A stretch of 64,000 bases of DNA, taken from Struthio camelus (Eukaryota; Chordata; Aves; Struthioniformes; Struthionidae). Made by a program: the position numbers and the translations under genes. Shown piece after piece: positions 8,291 through 22,523 of this stretch (position 1 is the first letter of the stretch; every line of letters begins with the position of its first letter). The notes under the pieces were generated by a model that was not told where the DNA came from, made no database searches, and worked only from the letters and a program-made list of their open reading frames with translations. The DNA lies in assembly GCF_040807025.1 (NCBI RefSeq), contig NC_090954.1, positions 816,001 through 880,000 of the forward strand, given 5' to 3'.

Positions 8291-11200
8291 AGATTTGAGA
8301 GATCATTCACCTACTGGTAAATAATTAATAGTATTTATAAAGAAAAAAAAAGTCAAAGCCATATCCTGATGAAACATCACTAGTGACTCATTGGAAATCT
8401 GAAGGTAAAAGTCAGATTAAAAGCATTTGTTATACCCACAGTGATATTTTATTTTTTATCACAATTCAAATATTTTAATCCGTTTTCCCAATATATCAAA
8501 ATTTTCTGCTCTCATTCAGAATTTAATTCAAACCCCATTGCAGTCCGTGTGTTGTCATTAGGTCCTCAGTTTCACTGTATAATTTTGTTGAAAATTTATA
8601 TAATAAATACTTGCACATACTCAGGGCTGGCAGGAAGCTTTGTGACATAAATGTGTGTTATTTAACACAGTATTCATTCTAATATGCTCTCTACAGCAGA
8701 CTGTAAACAGTACCAGCAATTACAAGCATAAAGCCAAAATAACTTGCCTCATGAATTTTTCTTTAATTGCTAATTATAACAACCACATAATTTCTTGCCA
8801 ATCTGGCTCTTCTGGAAGGATACAACTACAATAGTTCACATTCAAAGATCTATGCATAAACTAAACTGTACATAACTAAGGAAAATATCTTTTCCTTTTT
8901 TTCACTGCATGAGCGAAATAACAAAAACGTACTTTTTGTTTCCCGCTTTGGAGCATATGATCACCGACAGTGACCATCATGAGTCCTGAAAGGGGAAGAT
9001 TTGTTTTTCATCCACTAGCATTTGTATTCACTGTGTATCTGACAAAGAAGTAATATTTTTTAGGCCTGATTCAAGATTCAAGTGATAAGGTAAGTTCTAC
9101 CGCTGAGGTACAGTGCGTTACCACACACTGTACGATACTGCTTGAAGGAAGAGTGAAGAGCGCTGACTTTAGAAGATTCATTCAGAATATGGGTTTACAA
9201 AGCATATTTCTAGTACCGCGAAAGAGCAAGCAACGCTCCGCACAGCATGATATGGCTGTTCCACTGCACAATCTGATCGAGGAAATAGCTAGGATTACTC
9301 AGACAGTCAATTATTCATCAGCTAAACGGCCAAGCATCAATTACCTGGCTTGATTCTCTTATTCATTAAGGAGATTGAACAGCCCAACTTCACAAAGCAA
9401 AAAGAAAGTTGCTAAGTTACAGAAGCTACCTGGCTCAGCAGCGAGGCTGTACAGTGTCAGACTTTCAAAGGAAACCAATCTTACAGAGAGGAAGTCTGAT
9501 AGGCTATAGAGTAACACACTGTGCTCGGTTTTTAGAGAAGTCCACACCTCCTCAAGGTTGAAAGTGACAGGGGGGTTAAACAGAGAGGCAAGAGTTGGCA
9601 TGAGTTTTAACTCCACCTTTATACGGATACAGTGAGAGGTTACCTGGGGTCTTGAACCAGAAGGAAGAAAACTTGAGGGGAAAAAAGATGGTGCAAAAAT
9701 ATTGTGAACAAGAACCTGAAGGGTTAAGGGAGGACTATCTTCATTTTAGGGAGCTTTTAATACAGATGGGGTTGAAATGGGAACTTGTCCTATTTCAGTG
9801 CAGAAAAGCTGCAAGTAGTATCATCACCTCAAAGCTACCATTCAGCAAATTTCCTCAGCAGAGTCCTATGTCACAGAGATCTTAGTGGCAGTTTGCAAGA
9901 ACAAAGCACATTTCCCTTTTTTTCTGAGCTCCCCATCCCTCCTGAACTGCTGCCCCAGCCAAAACTGGCCAGGTGCTGACAAGCTCGGTAACTTGCTGAA
10001 GATTACCACCGTCCACCTGGGCAGCTGTAGAAAAGAGGTTTCATGTAACTCTTGCAGGGAAGCCCTTGAAGCTGTAAATTCAATGCTCATGTCTTTAATA
10101 ATCATGAAGGACTAGCTACTAGCTATGAAACTAAAAATAGAGTCAATTAGCATTCAGCAGCACATCCCAAAGCACACTGGTAAAACCCCCTAGTTCCAAA
10201 TCACTTAACTGCGTGTGGACAGTAAAAACAAACAAACATTTCTAGTGGGTGTTCTGCATCTTTCTTCTCCTCGACATATGGCTCCCATTGCAACCGGAGT
10301 TTTGCTGATCCACGCTTGTGCACAGCTCAGGGAAATAAAGGCTGCCACCAACCCAGGTGTTTCTGCCTTGGAAAACCAGATGAAGACCCTGAGCCCTGAG
10401 TCTAGTGAGCTGTGCTTGACATAAGAGATGAGGTGGTGATGGACAACAGTGACTGTGTCTGCGCTCTCCTGATCGCTGCAGCACGTAGCGTGCACACGGC
10501 AGCACACACATCGCAGGATCTATTACCCGGCAGGGCGGTTCAGAGATCACCACCGCAGCTCTGCAGCACTGGAGGTTCCCAGTATCCCAACCTGGAAAAG
10601 GATCTTCAGTGAATAATGTGAGGAACTGTAGTAGGACAGACAGGTCTATCTGACATACAGCTTACCTTGAAAATTGTTGTAGCCTGGAAGAGAATAATCA
10701 AAACAAATTGAAGTCGTAAAACTGTAAACTCATATAGTTTGCACGACTGAAGGCAGTGTCTCCTAGCCATTCTGTGATTGCGAGACTATCCTTTTCATGG
10801 AAATTTGAGAAAATAATAATAATAAAGGTAGAGCGTTTCCTTGAGACAAAACAGCAAGCTGCTTATTAACCAGAATTTTCCAGTAAGTACTTGTGTCATC
10901 AGCCTTATTGATCTGTTCTGGCAACAACTGTTCCTGGGCCATACACTTCAGCTGTCGTAACTGAAACGGATCAATAGGTCGTGTTGCAAACAACAGGCTT
11001 TCCTGGACAACTGAGGGCAGTTGCATGTTCTGACACCACCCAACGGCTCCTGGAGATAGTTTACCTCGCCGCAAATAGCAGTTCAGCTAGTGGCGAGGGT
11101 GCCCTGTTTTCACGCTGTCTGTGGATCTTGGTGCTGATTTGTTAAGAATAGTGTGCACAACTAACCTAGACTTCAACAAGCAGTTTTTGTTACTTCTCTT

Positions 11201-14200
11201 CTCATGCCATATCTTTCTCTCCCGTGATTTGCCTTTTGCTCCGTTTGTAAAGTACCTCATGCCAGCTGACCTGGCTAAGACCTAGAGAGCGTGTGTGCAA
11301 CAGGCCAAGGAGGGAAACCTGTGGGCCTGTGATTTTAAGTGTTGTGGAAAGAGGAAGGACTAAATTGGAGTCTTATTTCTTATGGTACGGGAAATAGCAG
11401 TGAAAATTTATCTTCCAGTACTCTGTCCTTCACTGCTGTTCATCTCAGCAAGGGCGGATTTCCTCTGCAGAGAAGGAAAGTCTCCAGGCCAACTGAGCCA
11501 TTTTTGCTTTGGCGAACGGAAGAGCTAAATTTGCTGCAGATGGAAAGAGAGGAGGATAAAAATGATTTCTGCTCATCTAAAAATCGGCTGGGACTGTCTT
11601 ATCTTCTGATTATCAGAGATTACTGACTAGAATCCAGGCTAGGCTGATAATGACAGCAGTCAACTGCAAAGATAACTAATAGTCTCTTTTAGTCCTTAGA
11701 GGAAACCATTCCCCTGTCCCAGGGAAAAATGACAATTTGGAGTTGACCGTTTGTGATTTACATAATTTGTGGGCATTTCAGAGCATTGCAAGGATCAAGA
11801 AACACCACCGATGAGCTACAACATTTTTATTTTTGTATATATTATTGTGCTTTGCAGTGAGGTATAAAATAATGATGTTCATAACCTAGCTCAAATGACC
11901 CCTGAAGGCGAGGCATCTGGTTTAATGGTGACATGCTAATAAAAGCAGAACAGAAGTGCCCTGGACACCCGAGATGCTCTGGAGTCATCCAGGAATGGTA
12001 GGTCATTGATCAGGGTATACTGCAGGGGAAGGAGCATTGCTATAACTGGAGGGCCCTACAAGCAAAAAGCAAAATTAAAATTGGATAGGAAATTGGATTT
12101 TAATTGGCTGTTACGTTATCTGACTAAATATGAAACAGGCGCATGAACAACGTGACTCTAATAGCAAATACATTCATCAATAGGAGTTTATAGATAGTTT
12201 TTAAGAATGTACATTTGCTTTAGACACTACCGGGAGGGATTTTTCCACATTTATTTCTCAGTATTTCCCACTGTAAAACAAGACAAATGGGACATTTAAA
12301 TGGTAACCCATAGGAATACGCCCGTGGAAGATGGTATAATGAGGCCAGTGGTTGAACATTCATCTAAAAAAGAGCACCAAGGAATTACTTATGGTTTGCA
12401 TGTTGATTTATATTAAAACCTCTCTCTTTTTGTCAATCATCACAAAAAAAAAAATCCCCCAAAACAAAACAGATTTCACTTGCTGTAGAAAGTGCCAGAT
12501 GCATGCAGGGGAGCTCCGAGAAATCCAGATTTTAGATATGTTTCTGGTCACAAACAGTGGGCATGGACTGTTCTAGAAAGCTAGGTGTTTTCTCCCGTAT
12601 TTTTAGTGTGGAAGGTGTTTGTCTACAGATATGGAGAAAGCATAGAAAAAATAATGCCTGCATGTATTTTTAGAGATTATCAAATGAATTATATGAAACT
12701 GGAATACCATTTCCTAGTATTAATCTTAGATAAAAAAAATTACAAGCCTGCAGTATTAGAACAATACTGTGGACAGATTAGAAAATAAGAAGTGCCCAAG
12801 CTACACTGGAACTTTAAATGCTTGTTTAGCGGGAAGTAAGCAGAACAAACATCCTGCCTTCTAGCAGACGCATTTGGAAGACGGATGCAATATCATTTTT
12901 GAATTTTTCAGTAAACAAGGTTTTGATTTGAGGTAACAGGAATGCAAGATGCCAGACAGTTCGTACTAACTGGGAGGTCTTCCTTGTACTCATTTGTCGT
13001 GTGCATGAATTATAGAACTTGTTTCTTGTATCTTTCCCAGAAATTAAAATTGTAACAAAGGATACATTGGTGCTTGTTAAAAATAAAAACTATCCATTTC
13101 TGATGAAGATGATATGACCACCATGACAATATTTTGCAAAGGGGGAAGGGGGAACTGGGGACTTATCTGTCAGATAGTTCTTTCTTGCTATGCTTGCTTT
13201 TAATTCTAGAAATATATCTAAATGTAGTCTAACAAGACTCTGTTCCACAAGAAATTAATGAGGAACAAACATTAATTATTCATGTCCTGAAACAGTAGGT
13301 CTGCTAATGTTTCTGCTAATCAACAAGTCAAACAGCTGTATCTTTATAAGGGCAATCTTGGAGAGTATGAAAAAAGAACAACATTGATACGCTTTACGTG
13401 ACTGCCCCCAAAGTTTTACATTTAGTTTTTACATTTCTCTAACATAAATGCAAATTTCTGCTATTTCTAAAGCCATCCATTGCTATAATATTGAATTGAA
13501 ATACATTACAGCAAAAGATCAGCTATGGACTTGACCAAACTTGACTGAAGCTACTGGGAATTCCTCTGTTGATTTCACTGACCTTTGGATTCAGCCCTTC
13601 CAAGGAAAAATTAAGGTAACAAGACAAGAAAAAAATAAACAGGGAACAACAAAGATTCAGCTACACAGATCTGAAGTGGAGTCTAAATATCTGAACAAAA
13701 CCTGCATTAGGCATTTCTGGTCTGTTGAAGCACAGTTGTAGATCAGAAGGCTCATTGCTTTGTCTTCAAAGACAGGAAACATCCAACAACATGAAAAATG
13801 CAAGCCATAAGTAGGTTTTAGGACTTACTTTTCATGCTGTGCATTTATTTGGGTGAATGCAATGAATTGAACCTACATAAATGATGCTATTTAGACATTT
13901 GCCTAAGAGAACTCACTTAAAAATTAATCACTTGGTTTAGGAAAAAAATCAAAACATAATTAGAGGACAAGTTGTTTTCAAATAAGAGCTTGGAAAGTGA
14001 AACAAATTTTTAAAATATTTTTCCTCCAAAGGGACAGAGATCATGTAGCCAAAAAAGGACTCAGAGTCCTCTCGTTTTGCTTTGCCAAAATTCAGCAGGC
14101 CAAAGTTTTGTTTTCAACTGCTGTGAAATTGTTTATTTCTTGAATAAGAGCTGTGAGGACTGTACAGCATGTGTTTATGCACACAGACTCTTGAAAGTCC

Positions 14201-17200
14201 ACCATCTAATTCAGCTAGTGACACCTGCTTCCACACTCAACCTGAATGAGCCACAGGATGTGTAAAATGCAGAAATACAGATGAACCCACGTTCCCCAGC
14301 AAAATCCAACAATAAGCAAATCCATTCCAACGATGTTAGAAAAAACAGTTTAGTATCTTTACATATTTCTTCCAATATACCCATTTGTCTCATATTTACA
14401 TTTTGATCATCATCTGTAAGTCAGTAACAGCAAATACATATATTTTCCCACTTCATTAAGAGGTTATCCATGATGATCAATACAAAGATTAAAAAAAAAA
14501 ATTCTTCTTTAGGAGAAAATAAACCCCAGATATGCTGAACTTCTTTGAAACAAAGCTTTCAACTTCTACCTGTAATATGGCTTTTAAAACATTGCAGTTG
14601 GTGATGAAGCACTGTAAGTTTAGAATCTCCCCCGGCACGTATCGCTAATTCCATTGAGTTTCTGCACAACAGGAGGGATTTTAACTTGTTTATACTACAA
14701 AATTTCTCCTCTGCATGTCCAACATGGTTCAAAAGTCTATCAGAGTCACTGCATCTCAAAATTAGTCCAAGAAGAAAGTCAAGTAGCTTAAACCCTGAAT
14801 CTGTCTCATAACTGTAGTGGCAACAGATGAAGTATTTTTTTCCCAAGATCCCAAAGCAAGGTGATCATTGATTTAACAACCAAATCGTTTTAACAACCCA
14901 AACCAGAAGAGATTCCAGCTCCTGTTCGCTAACAAATAATTCTCCATCACATGCACCTTGGGAATCATTTCACATTTGTTCCAGTTTTATAAGGCACTAG
15001 GGGACCCCCACATAACGGGTTATGGGTTGCTTCTAGGAAGTAAGGTTTCTGAAGATCTGCACCCCTGAAAGCTATTGGTGCCCCGAGGGCTGAAAATTAT
15101 AGGGATCATGGATGTTTAAAAGCTGGTGGGTGCTCTGTGCCCTGTAGCTCTATAAAATTATTCAGCTTTGTGCTGCCTTCACATCTCTTTTACATTAATG
15201 CTCCCTGAAATCTTCATTAAAATTTGAAATTAAAATGTAACAATCAAAGGGGGAAGGGGAGAAATCCTGCCACCTGACATTAAGCTCATCCCTTCCACAT
15301 TTACATTTCTTGGGTTTTTAATTAAAGAAGTCACACTGGCTGCTCTGTCAGAGTTTGGGGAAAATAAGTTGTCACCGGCCAAAGCGTATATATTGTTAGC
15401 TACACTCCCACTGCAAGACCCATGTACAGCGTCAGTGTCGACAAGCCAGAGCTTCCTGTGCCGCTGAGCCATGTTTTATTAAAGAACGGAATCTGCTGGG
15501 CCATGTAGCTGGCAAAGCCTGCTGTACCCACACCAGCTGAATTCCCTTCGCCGCTGCAGATGCTCTCTAGCTGCATGCATTACGCCGTATTTTTAGAAGC
15601 TCTGCGTGTCTTCTTCTGTATAACATCTCTTTGGTTCTTACATAGCTTTTCACTCATCAGACACACCAAGAAGGCTTGCTGTGTTCAGGAAAAGGAGATC
15701 TTCAGTTCCCGAGCTACTTTACATTTCGATGCAAGCACCCCAGTTAGAAAGCTCTACAGACAAGAAATATTTTCAAGGTAGCAAAAAGTTTATGGATAAA
15801 AAAAACCCCAGAGAAATCTCTGGGGAGTTTTCCCAGAGTGTCTCAAGGATTTTGAAGTGCAAGTCCTTTGACATTCACGTTAATCTATTTTCAGGGGCCC
15901 ATGTTCCAAAAAATGCCACTCTGCTCTGTTATCTGCAGAACAGAAACACGTTCAGTTTATAATTTCAGTTATGTCGATCTATTTACAATCTATGAGATAT
16001 TCAGCACATTCAGCATAGCTGGAAGGAGAAAGCTGCCACCCCTCCACCCCCCAAATGTGCTAAGCTGTTAAGGTTACTAAAGGTGTCACATCTTCCCTCT
16101 ACCTGAGACATTATTGGCTGAAGGACCCACCCAGGACATGAGAAACCTATATGTAATTTACTTTTTTACCTACAGAGAGTTGAACCTACATTACAAACCT
16201 CTTAGATCACCCAAATGACAAGTCTACAAGTTATTTTAGAATAAGACATAACAGATGTTGGCACTGCTGGATATGAATAGGTTGATGTGCACTAGAGCAG
16301 GGAATGGAAGCCAGGTGAATATCCCACTGGGCTAAAAACCCATAATCTTGCTCTCCAATGGTTAGGACACACTGGGGAGGAAGGAGGGAACAGCCAAAGG
16401 CAAAGTGGTCTGTGATTCCAGGAGATAAATGATAAGCTAACTTGCAAGAGAGTACCCCAACACCTGACTGTACAATATTTTTAGCCCTTCCACATCTAGG
16501 TTTCATGCCTCCTGCAAATTAATAAGGCGGCACTGTGAGAAGGACACCATTATCTCCTCCTCTTCCAGTGATGCTCTGCACTTCTTTGCCTTCTTTTCTT
16601 ACAAGCAGCCCAAATGCGTTTTCTTGGATTTTTCTTTTTTGCCAGTCCAACAACAGGAAGTGTTTGCATGGCTATTCTCTTAGAAATCACGTAAATACTT
16701 TGGGAAGGGCGGGGGGGAGCGAGAATTTCCACAGGTGAATTTCGTTCTTCCCCCTTTCGTTCTTTCCTCTTTCCAGAGATTTTTACACAGTCATTTCCAG
16801 GTGATGGACTTTCTACCTAGAAACCTATGTCAGCTGAATACACTAAGAAGTTACACTGTCACCCCAATATCCAGTTCACTGCCTTGGGATCAGTGTCTCT
16901 CCCAGTCCCTGATCCTTATCACGACTGGCTCCATGCAGAAAAGATTTCAGCTTTTAAAACCACATGTATATCTCAAATAGGTGAACTCTGAAAGTACCTG
17001 GGAATATTTCTAACCTTTTATTGTTTGCTTTCTCCTCTGTCATATTTCAAGGCCCAACGGCCTTGAAGAATAAGCCTGCTCTTAAAGGTCCATCATTCTG
17101 TCAATCTAAACATCAGTTGAGAAGGACCATTTGCATTTAGCCCAGTGCTCTGGAGCCACAAACAATTTTTACAGCCCCGTAATACGTACTTAGTCCAGAC

Positions 17201-20200
17201 GGTCCAGAAGAATATCTACCCCTTGCCTCAACCACCAAATGCTCTTAACATCCTACGAAAAAAGAGTCAAAGCCTTTGTATGAAAGGTCTCTTGTAATTT
17301 CTCTCTTCCCAAGCCTCCCTTCTGTTGAATTATGTGCTGAGATAAAAATCTCCTCCTTCCCATACCTTAGCACACATCCCTATCTACAATAACTGCCTAC
17401 AGCCATTGAGTTCCTTGGCATTGTGGGCAGTACTTTCTGGTCGCGATCAGACCCAGAGGAAGGGTGCGTGCACCTGAAGACGCTGCCTTCAGAGGAGTGA
17501 TGTGCAGGGGACGGCCATAGGGCACTGCTCTTCGGAAAGCTCAGAAGGACAAAGTACAGTTCAGTGCTTCCATCAAAAGCCCTGTGTGTACTTCACGATG
17601 CATGTTGGATTGTTCTCTCTCCTGGTGGTGATCTGCAGAGCTTTAGGGAAACAAGCACCGGCAAAGGGATTAGCTGGTTGACTGGAGATCCCAGGAAGTG
17701 AAAGGGGCTCCTGGAGAACCTTGGAGGCGGTTGAGGTCGCTCACAGGGGGAGCACCAGCCGCTCTCCAGTGTTGTGCAGCTGAGCGGATGACAGACGCAC
17801 CGTGCTACCGGGCTGCCCTGCATGCACCAAATCCGGCAAGTCTGTCCACCTCAGTCCAGCTCTTCCTCATTCCTCCTGAGATAACACAGTCCTATACACA
17901 TATGTGCACGCGTGCATATATACGTATACATGTATAAGAAGTGCTGAGACCTCACAGACACAAAAAGCACTGATGTGATTTTGATCCCAGCTTCCTTTTC
18001 TTGCTTCTCCCACTTTGGTATCATCTGCTCTTTCTGTCTCAGCAAGAAGTGTCAGTTTAATACAACATCCATACCAGAAAATGCTGCCTCTGTCAGAACA
18101 GCTGCACTGACACCAGAGCGACAGTGAGCGGTCCACAGTGAAAAGAAACTGTGAGGCAGATACTGACTTTTGCTAATTTATGCATAACTGAAAAAAAAAT
18201 TAAGGAACAATTAGATTGTGAAGTGGACAAAGTACTAAAGCACTATGTATTACAGATTTTTAGCACATAGAGTAACCAAATCGCAGTGAAACGAAGAAAA
18301 ACTAGTTCTATCAGCAGAACCCGCATTAATCTTCCCGCAAGATCAGCAGCAGGGTGGAGTTTCCAAGTCCATAGCACACACCTCCACCGTTTGAGCTAGG
18401 GTAGCGTGAAAGGGGGCAGAGGAAAGAGGAGGAAAGTCTCCCTATGAGCAAGCACAAATCAAAAAGAGACAACCAGCCCCTTCCCTTTAGGAGCAACTTA
18501 GTTCAAATTAACTCAAAAGTTACCTTGACCCAAGGAATAAGAACTCCTCGCACGGAGCGGGTGATAACCTGAGCTTGAAGAAGTCGGCCCGTGACAGATT
18601 TGTCTACACTGCTGCACCAGCATACCCACAGAGCACAAAATTGATTAGAAAAAAATCCCAGTTTAAATGAAATTCAAAAGAAAGACATTAATACTTAAAA
18701 CGCTTGCCAGAGGACACCAGCATGGGGGTGGTACTTTGATGCAAGCACCAGAGGAATCAAAGCTGTCAGAAGTACCATACAGGGGCTGCTCATGTGAATA
18801 CCTACCAGCAGCGTTGACCAACGCACTCTTTGGTATCTCCTAAGGCCACAGCACAAGTCTGGTCCAGCCTTTCTTCTCCACATCTGCCTCTTCTCAAAAT
18901 GAACCGTCCCATTTGCAGGCTTCACAACAGTGCTCAGAGAAGTTCATTTGCTGAAAACATTCAAAGCCCTGAGCAGCCCGTCCATCTGCCTTCCCTGGTG
19001 AGGCGAGACTTGTGCTTGACCATCTTGCATGCTGAGGACAGAGATTAAGCCTCAACGGTGTTAATGAAGTTCAGCCAAACACCTAATGTCAGTAATATGA
19101 GCTCAAACGCAGAGTCATAAATTACTTTGTTCAATCTGCCGTTCTATTTACAGAGGAGCCAGTAGCAGTTTAAGTTTCTGATTTCTATTCCTCTATCATC
19201 ACCTTGCTATAAGATCTAGAGAGCAAGCAATTTGATCTCTGCCTCAAACTGCCCGCTGTACAAACAATATGATCTAGTCATTCGCCCCGTCACCACCCCC
19301 ACTTGCAATCAAATTGAAACAGACATTAAAAAAGCAATTACAAGAGCGATGTAAACGTAACACGATGAAGGGAAGTGAGTTCTATTTTTGCCTCATCATA
19401 TGGAATCAGAATGAAATTTAGTGTTTGCACTTATACTAGTGAGTTAAACTTTGGGGCGCTGTTTTAATATACCACTATGAAGAAACTACAAAACATAGAG
19501 ATATTGTAATGGAACAGGTCATTATATTACAGCAATCAACGCAGATGTTGAAGCACCAGATAGTTCAGAAATGACTGAGGAATGCTCCACCCCAGTTAAT
19601 CAATTGTGCAGCACTATCACATCGTCAGTCCCCACCAGCAACGCAGCTCTGCTCAGAAGCCAAGAAAAAAAAAAAAAATTTGTACAACCTCAGCACAGAC
19701 TCCTGGTTTAGTGGGGCTACGCTGTCATCTATTATGGAAAATATTATGTTTCTTGCACAAAATCTTAGGTTTTAGGGGGACACTTGGGCTTGGGTTTTGC
19801 CAGATACATGCCACTTACGGAGGTGAGAAGTTGGGGGGAAGGTGTTGGCTCCTCTCGAAGCCAGTAACAGCTCAGGCAGCTGAGTGAACTATTTAAAGTC
19901 AGTTTACTGAACCGTGGCAGTGTATGAAGCATGCCTAGGGCAATATGCAGTCTTTTTAAAGCATAACCCAGGACAGGAGCTTCCATCCTGCTCAAAAGCA
20001 GGTGCAGGAACAGCAATAATGAACAGCCCCAGCTTTCTGCCTTTCACAGCCAGTCCTGCTAACAGGGCTGGAGCCTCCTTCCCAGAAGTGGCTGCATAGG
20101 AAGGGTTAACCCTAACTTCCCCCAACAGAGATGCAAAGGGTACTAGGTCAACAGCTATGCCGGATTTTGTGAGGAAGTTAGGCTTGCTCAAGACATGGGT

Positions 20201-21793
20201 TTAAAGATCACACTTCTATTTATGGAGGCCACTAAATAGTGGTACTCTCAGAGGAGCACTCCTTCACTGATACTACCTGGAACTGCAGTTGCCTTTTCTC
20301 CAGGACAGCGAGGGCTCTTTGCCACCCCCTGGTCCTGCAGGCTTTGAGTGGACTGGGAAAACTTCAGTGCTGTTTTTGAAGTTTTACTCCAGAAGCATCG
20401 CACAACAGAGAAGAAGGGAAGAATCTTCACTCTCCTTGTAAATATGGTCTATTCTCTGCAGAACTGCACGTCTCACATAAGGCTGTTGGCAGTGCATGAA
20501 CTCAGGCTCAAACATAATACAAAGCTTTGCATTGCTAACAGTAAAATCTGCAAAGCTGTGTGTGTGCAGTTTAAAGTCATACATGTTCCATGGGTTTCCC
20601 TCCATTGGTTTGGAGAAGCGCAACCACCTAAAGCTCATGGCATCAAGCTTTTGCTGCCCTTTATTAGGCTTCTACCCAAGTGATCAAACAGCTTCAAGGC
20701 AGCGTAAACCTCTAAGAACCTGTTCCTTCCACTGAAGGCAAATGCTGCATACTACTATATTGCTTACTGTCGCATCAGTCTTCATCTGCTCATCTGTGGA
20801 TATTAAAGCTTGCTCTGCACCTAAGTATAACCAAAAATACTTTCCTATAGGCCTAAATATGTCTAAAGTTACGTAAACTTCTATACTAATTTAGATCTAA
20901 CCCTATCTTTCATGAAATGGATCCTAAAAATTGGAAATTTGCTCATTAAAAGAAGTCCTCCTCACTTTTCTTTGACCTACAGATAACCCAAAGTCACTTT
21001 AAAAAGTGAAAATGAAGAGAGGATGAAATTGTTGTTTGACATATTTTTAGCCACGAGAGACCACAGAAGTACATTATAGTGAGTTGACTCCAAATAATTT
21101 TCACATGAATTACTAAAGTGCCAGAAATGTATAATTTATTAGCATTTAAATAAATCACAGAGCAGAAGTACTTTAAGGTTATCAGGATAAGATGCAGACT
21201 AGATAATTACCTGAAAAATATCATCATATATGATAGTCTCAACTGTACTACATTTACATGATCAAGGTAAAGCAAGACAAACAATACAAAAGGGGTTCAG
21301 CTCCAAAAAAGAAAAAAAAAAGAATGGTAATGAATACAGTAGTAAAAAACTGAAGAGTAAAGCTGGATCTACTATTCTTCCTGACATTTTCACTGGCAGT
21401 AATTTTCTCTGGGGTTTAGAATACATATTTTCCCCCCACCCCTGTCATGCACATATATTCAAGAAATTTCTGCAGCTTGCATGTTGTCTCTCAATTAAAA
21501 GCAGTTTACAATGTCCAATTAAATTAACCTGTTCTGGAGAAAATGCAAACTCAAACATACCTATTACTGAATATCTATTGTCTTCAGTCATGTACACCAT
21601 GACAATTAAAGCTAGCGTTCAACCGCTCAGTACAAATTCCGATGGGGCGTTTCACTTCAAAGTTTATTATCAACTTTCAATAAAGCTAAACACACTGAGA
21701 ATGGTAGCACCAACTGCAATCATTTCCTTGATTTTTGGAGAAGCATGTTTAATAGATAGAATGCTTTTTTGAAGTTCAACGTCTAACAGGTTT

Positions 21794-21816
21794 CTGGCAA
21801 AAAGTGTTTTTGCCAG
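21794..21816. repeat. Perfect short inverted repeat
   Basis: CTGGCAAAAA, a 3-base spacer, then TTTTTGCCAG: a 10-bp perfect stem. It could be a dimeric protein-binding site or chance; there is no gene nearby. Confidence 0.8.
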
Positions 21817-21857
21817 ATGCCATAGAGAAATTGTATATTTGTATTCTAGATTTTACA

Positions 21858-21905
21858 TACATATATGCATATATATATATATATACATATATACACACAC
21901 ATACG
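21858..21905. repeat. AT/CA dinucleotide microsatellite
   Basis: Consecutive TA steps pass into ATACACACACA. A simple-sequence repeat that is probably length-variable. Confidence 0.75.
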
Positions 21906-22510
21906 CTTGTGGGGGAAAGAGGGAAGACAGACGAAGCATGACATTTAGGAATTTAAACAAATCCTGACACTTCATTTGACTGCTGTGCTGAAGCAAAACA
22001 ATCCTAAGAAAATACTTTCAGTCACGAAAGCTCAGTTGCCCTTTATTCTCTGAGGTTGGAAGTCTGGTTCATTCCCATATTCAAATGAAGTTCCATAAAG
22101 AATCCACCTTCCACCCCAAGTATCAGTGTAGACTGCTAGCATGAACACAACCGCTGCCTGCAGCGGCGAAGGCAAGTCTCAGAAACAGGCCAACAGGATT
22201 CTCAGCCGAAGGACCGAATGAAGCACTGAGGAATCTTTAGAGGTAGGTAGGATAGTGGAAATCCAGCAGACAGCAAGCAGTAGTCCGAGAGATGTCGGGC
22301 TGGCTTTAGGCATTGCTTTTTGCCTTGGAAAGACAGGTGGCCAGCACTGAATGGAACGAAGAATGAGCAGATCATCCTGGCTAGATCCAACAGCCTGTCC
22401 GGGGGGGCCTCAGATTGGACTAGAACAGGGCCGAGAATGAAAGGGTTGACAGTTGACATCCCTGACCCTTTAATTGGTGTGTTTCATAGTTAACAAAAAC
22501 AAACAAACAA

Positions 22511-22523
22511 CCCCCCCCCCCCC
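22511..22523. repeat. C13 homopolymer
   Basis: Thirteen cytosines follow an AAAC-rich stretch; a simple homopolymer in intergenic DNA. Confidence 0.85.

Noticed and set aside
22202-22459. 85-codon minus-strand open frame
   Set aside because: No family resemblance, no conserved motif and no splice partners.
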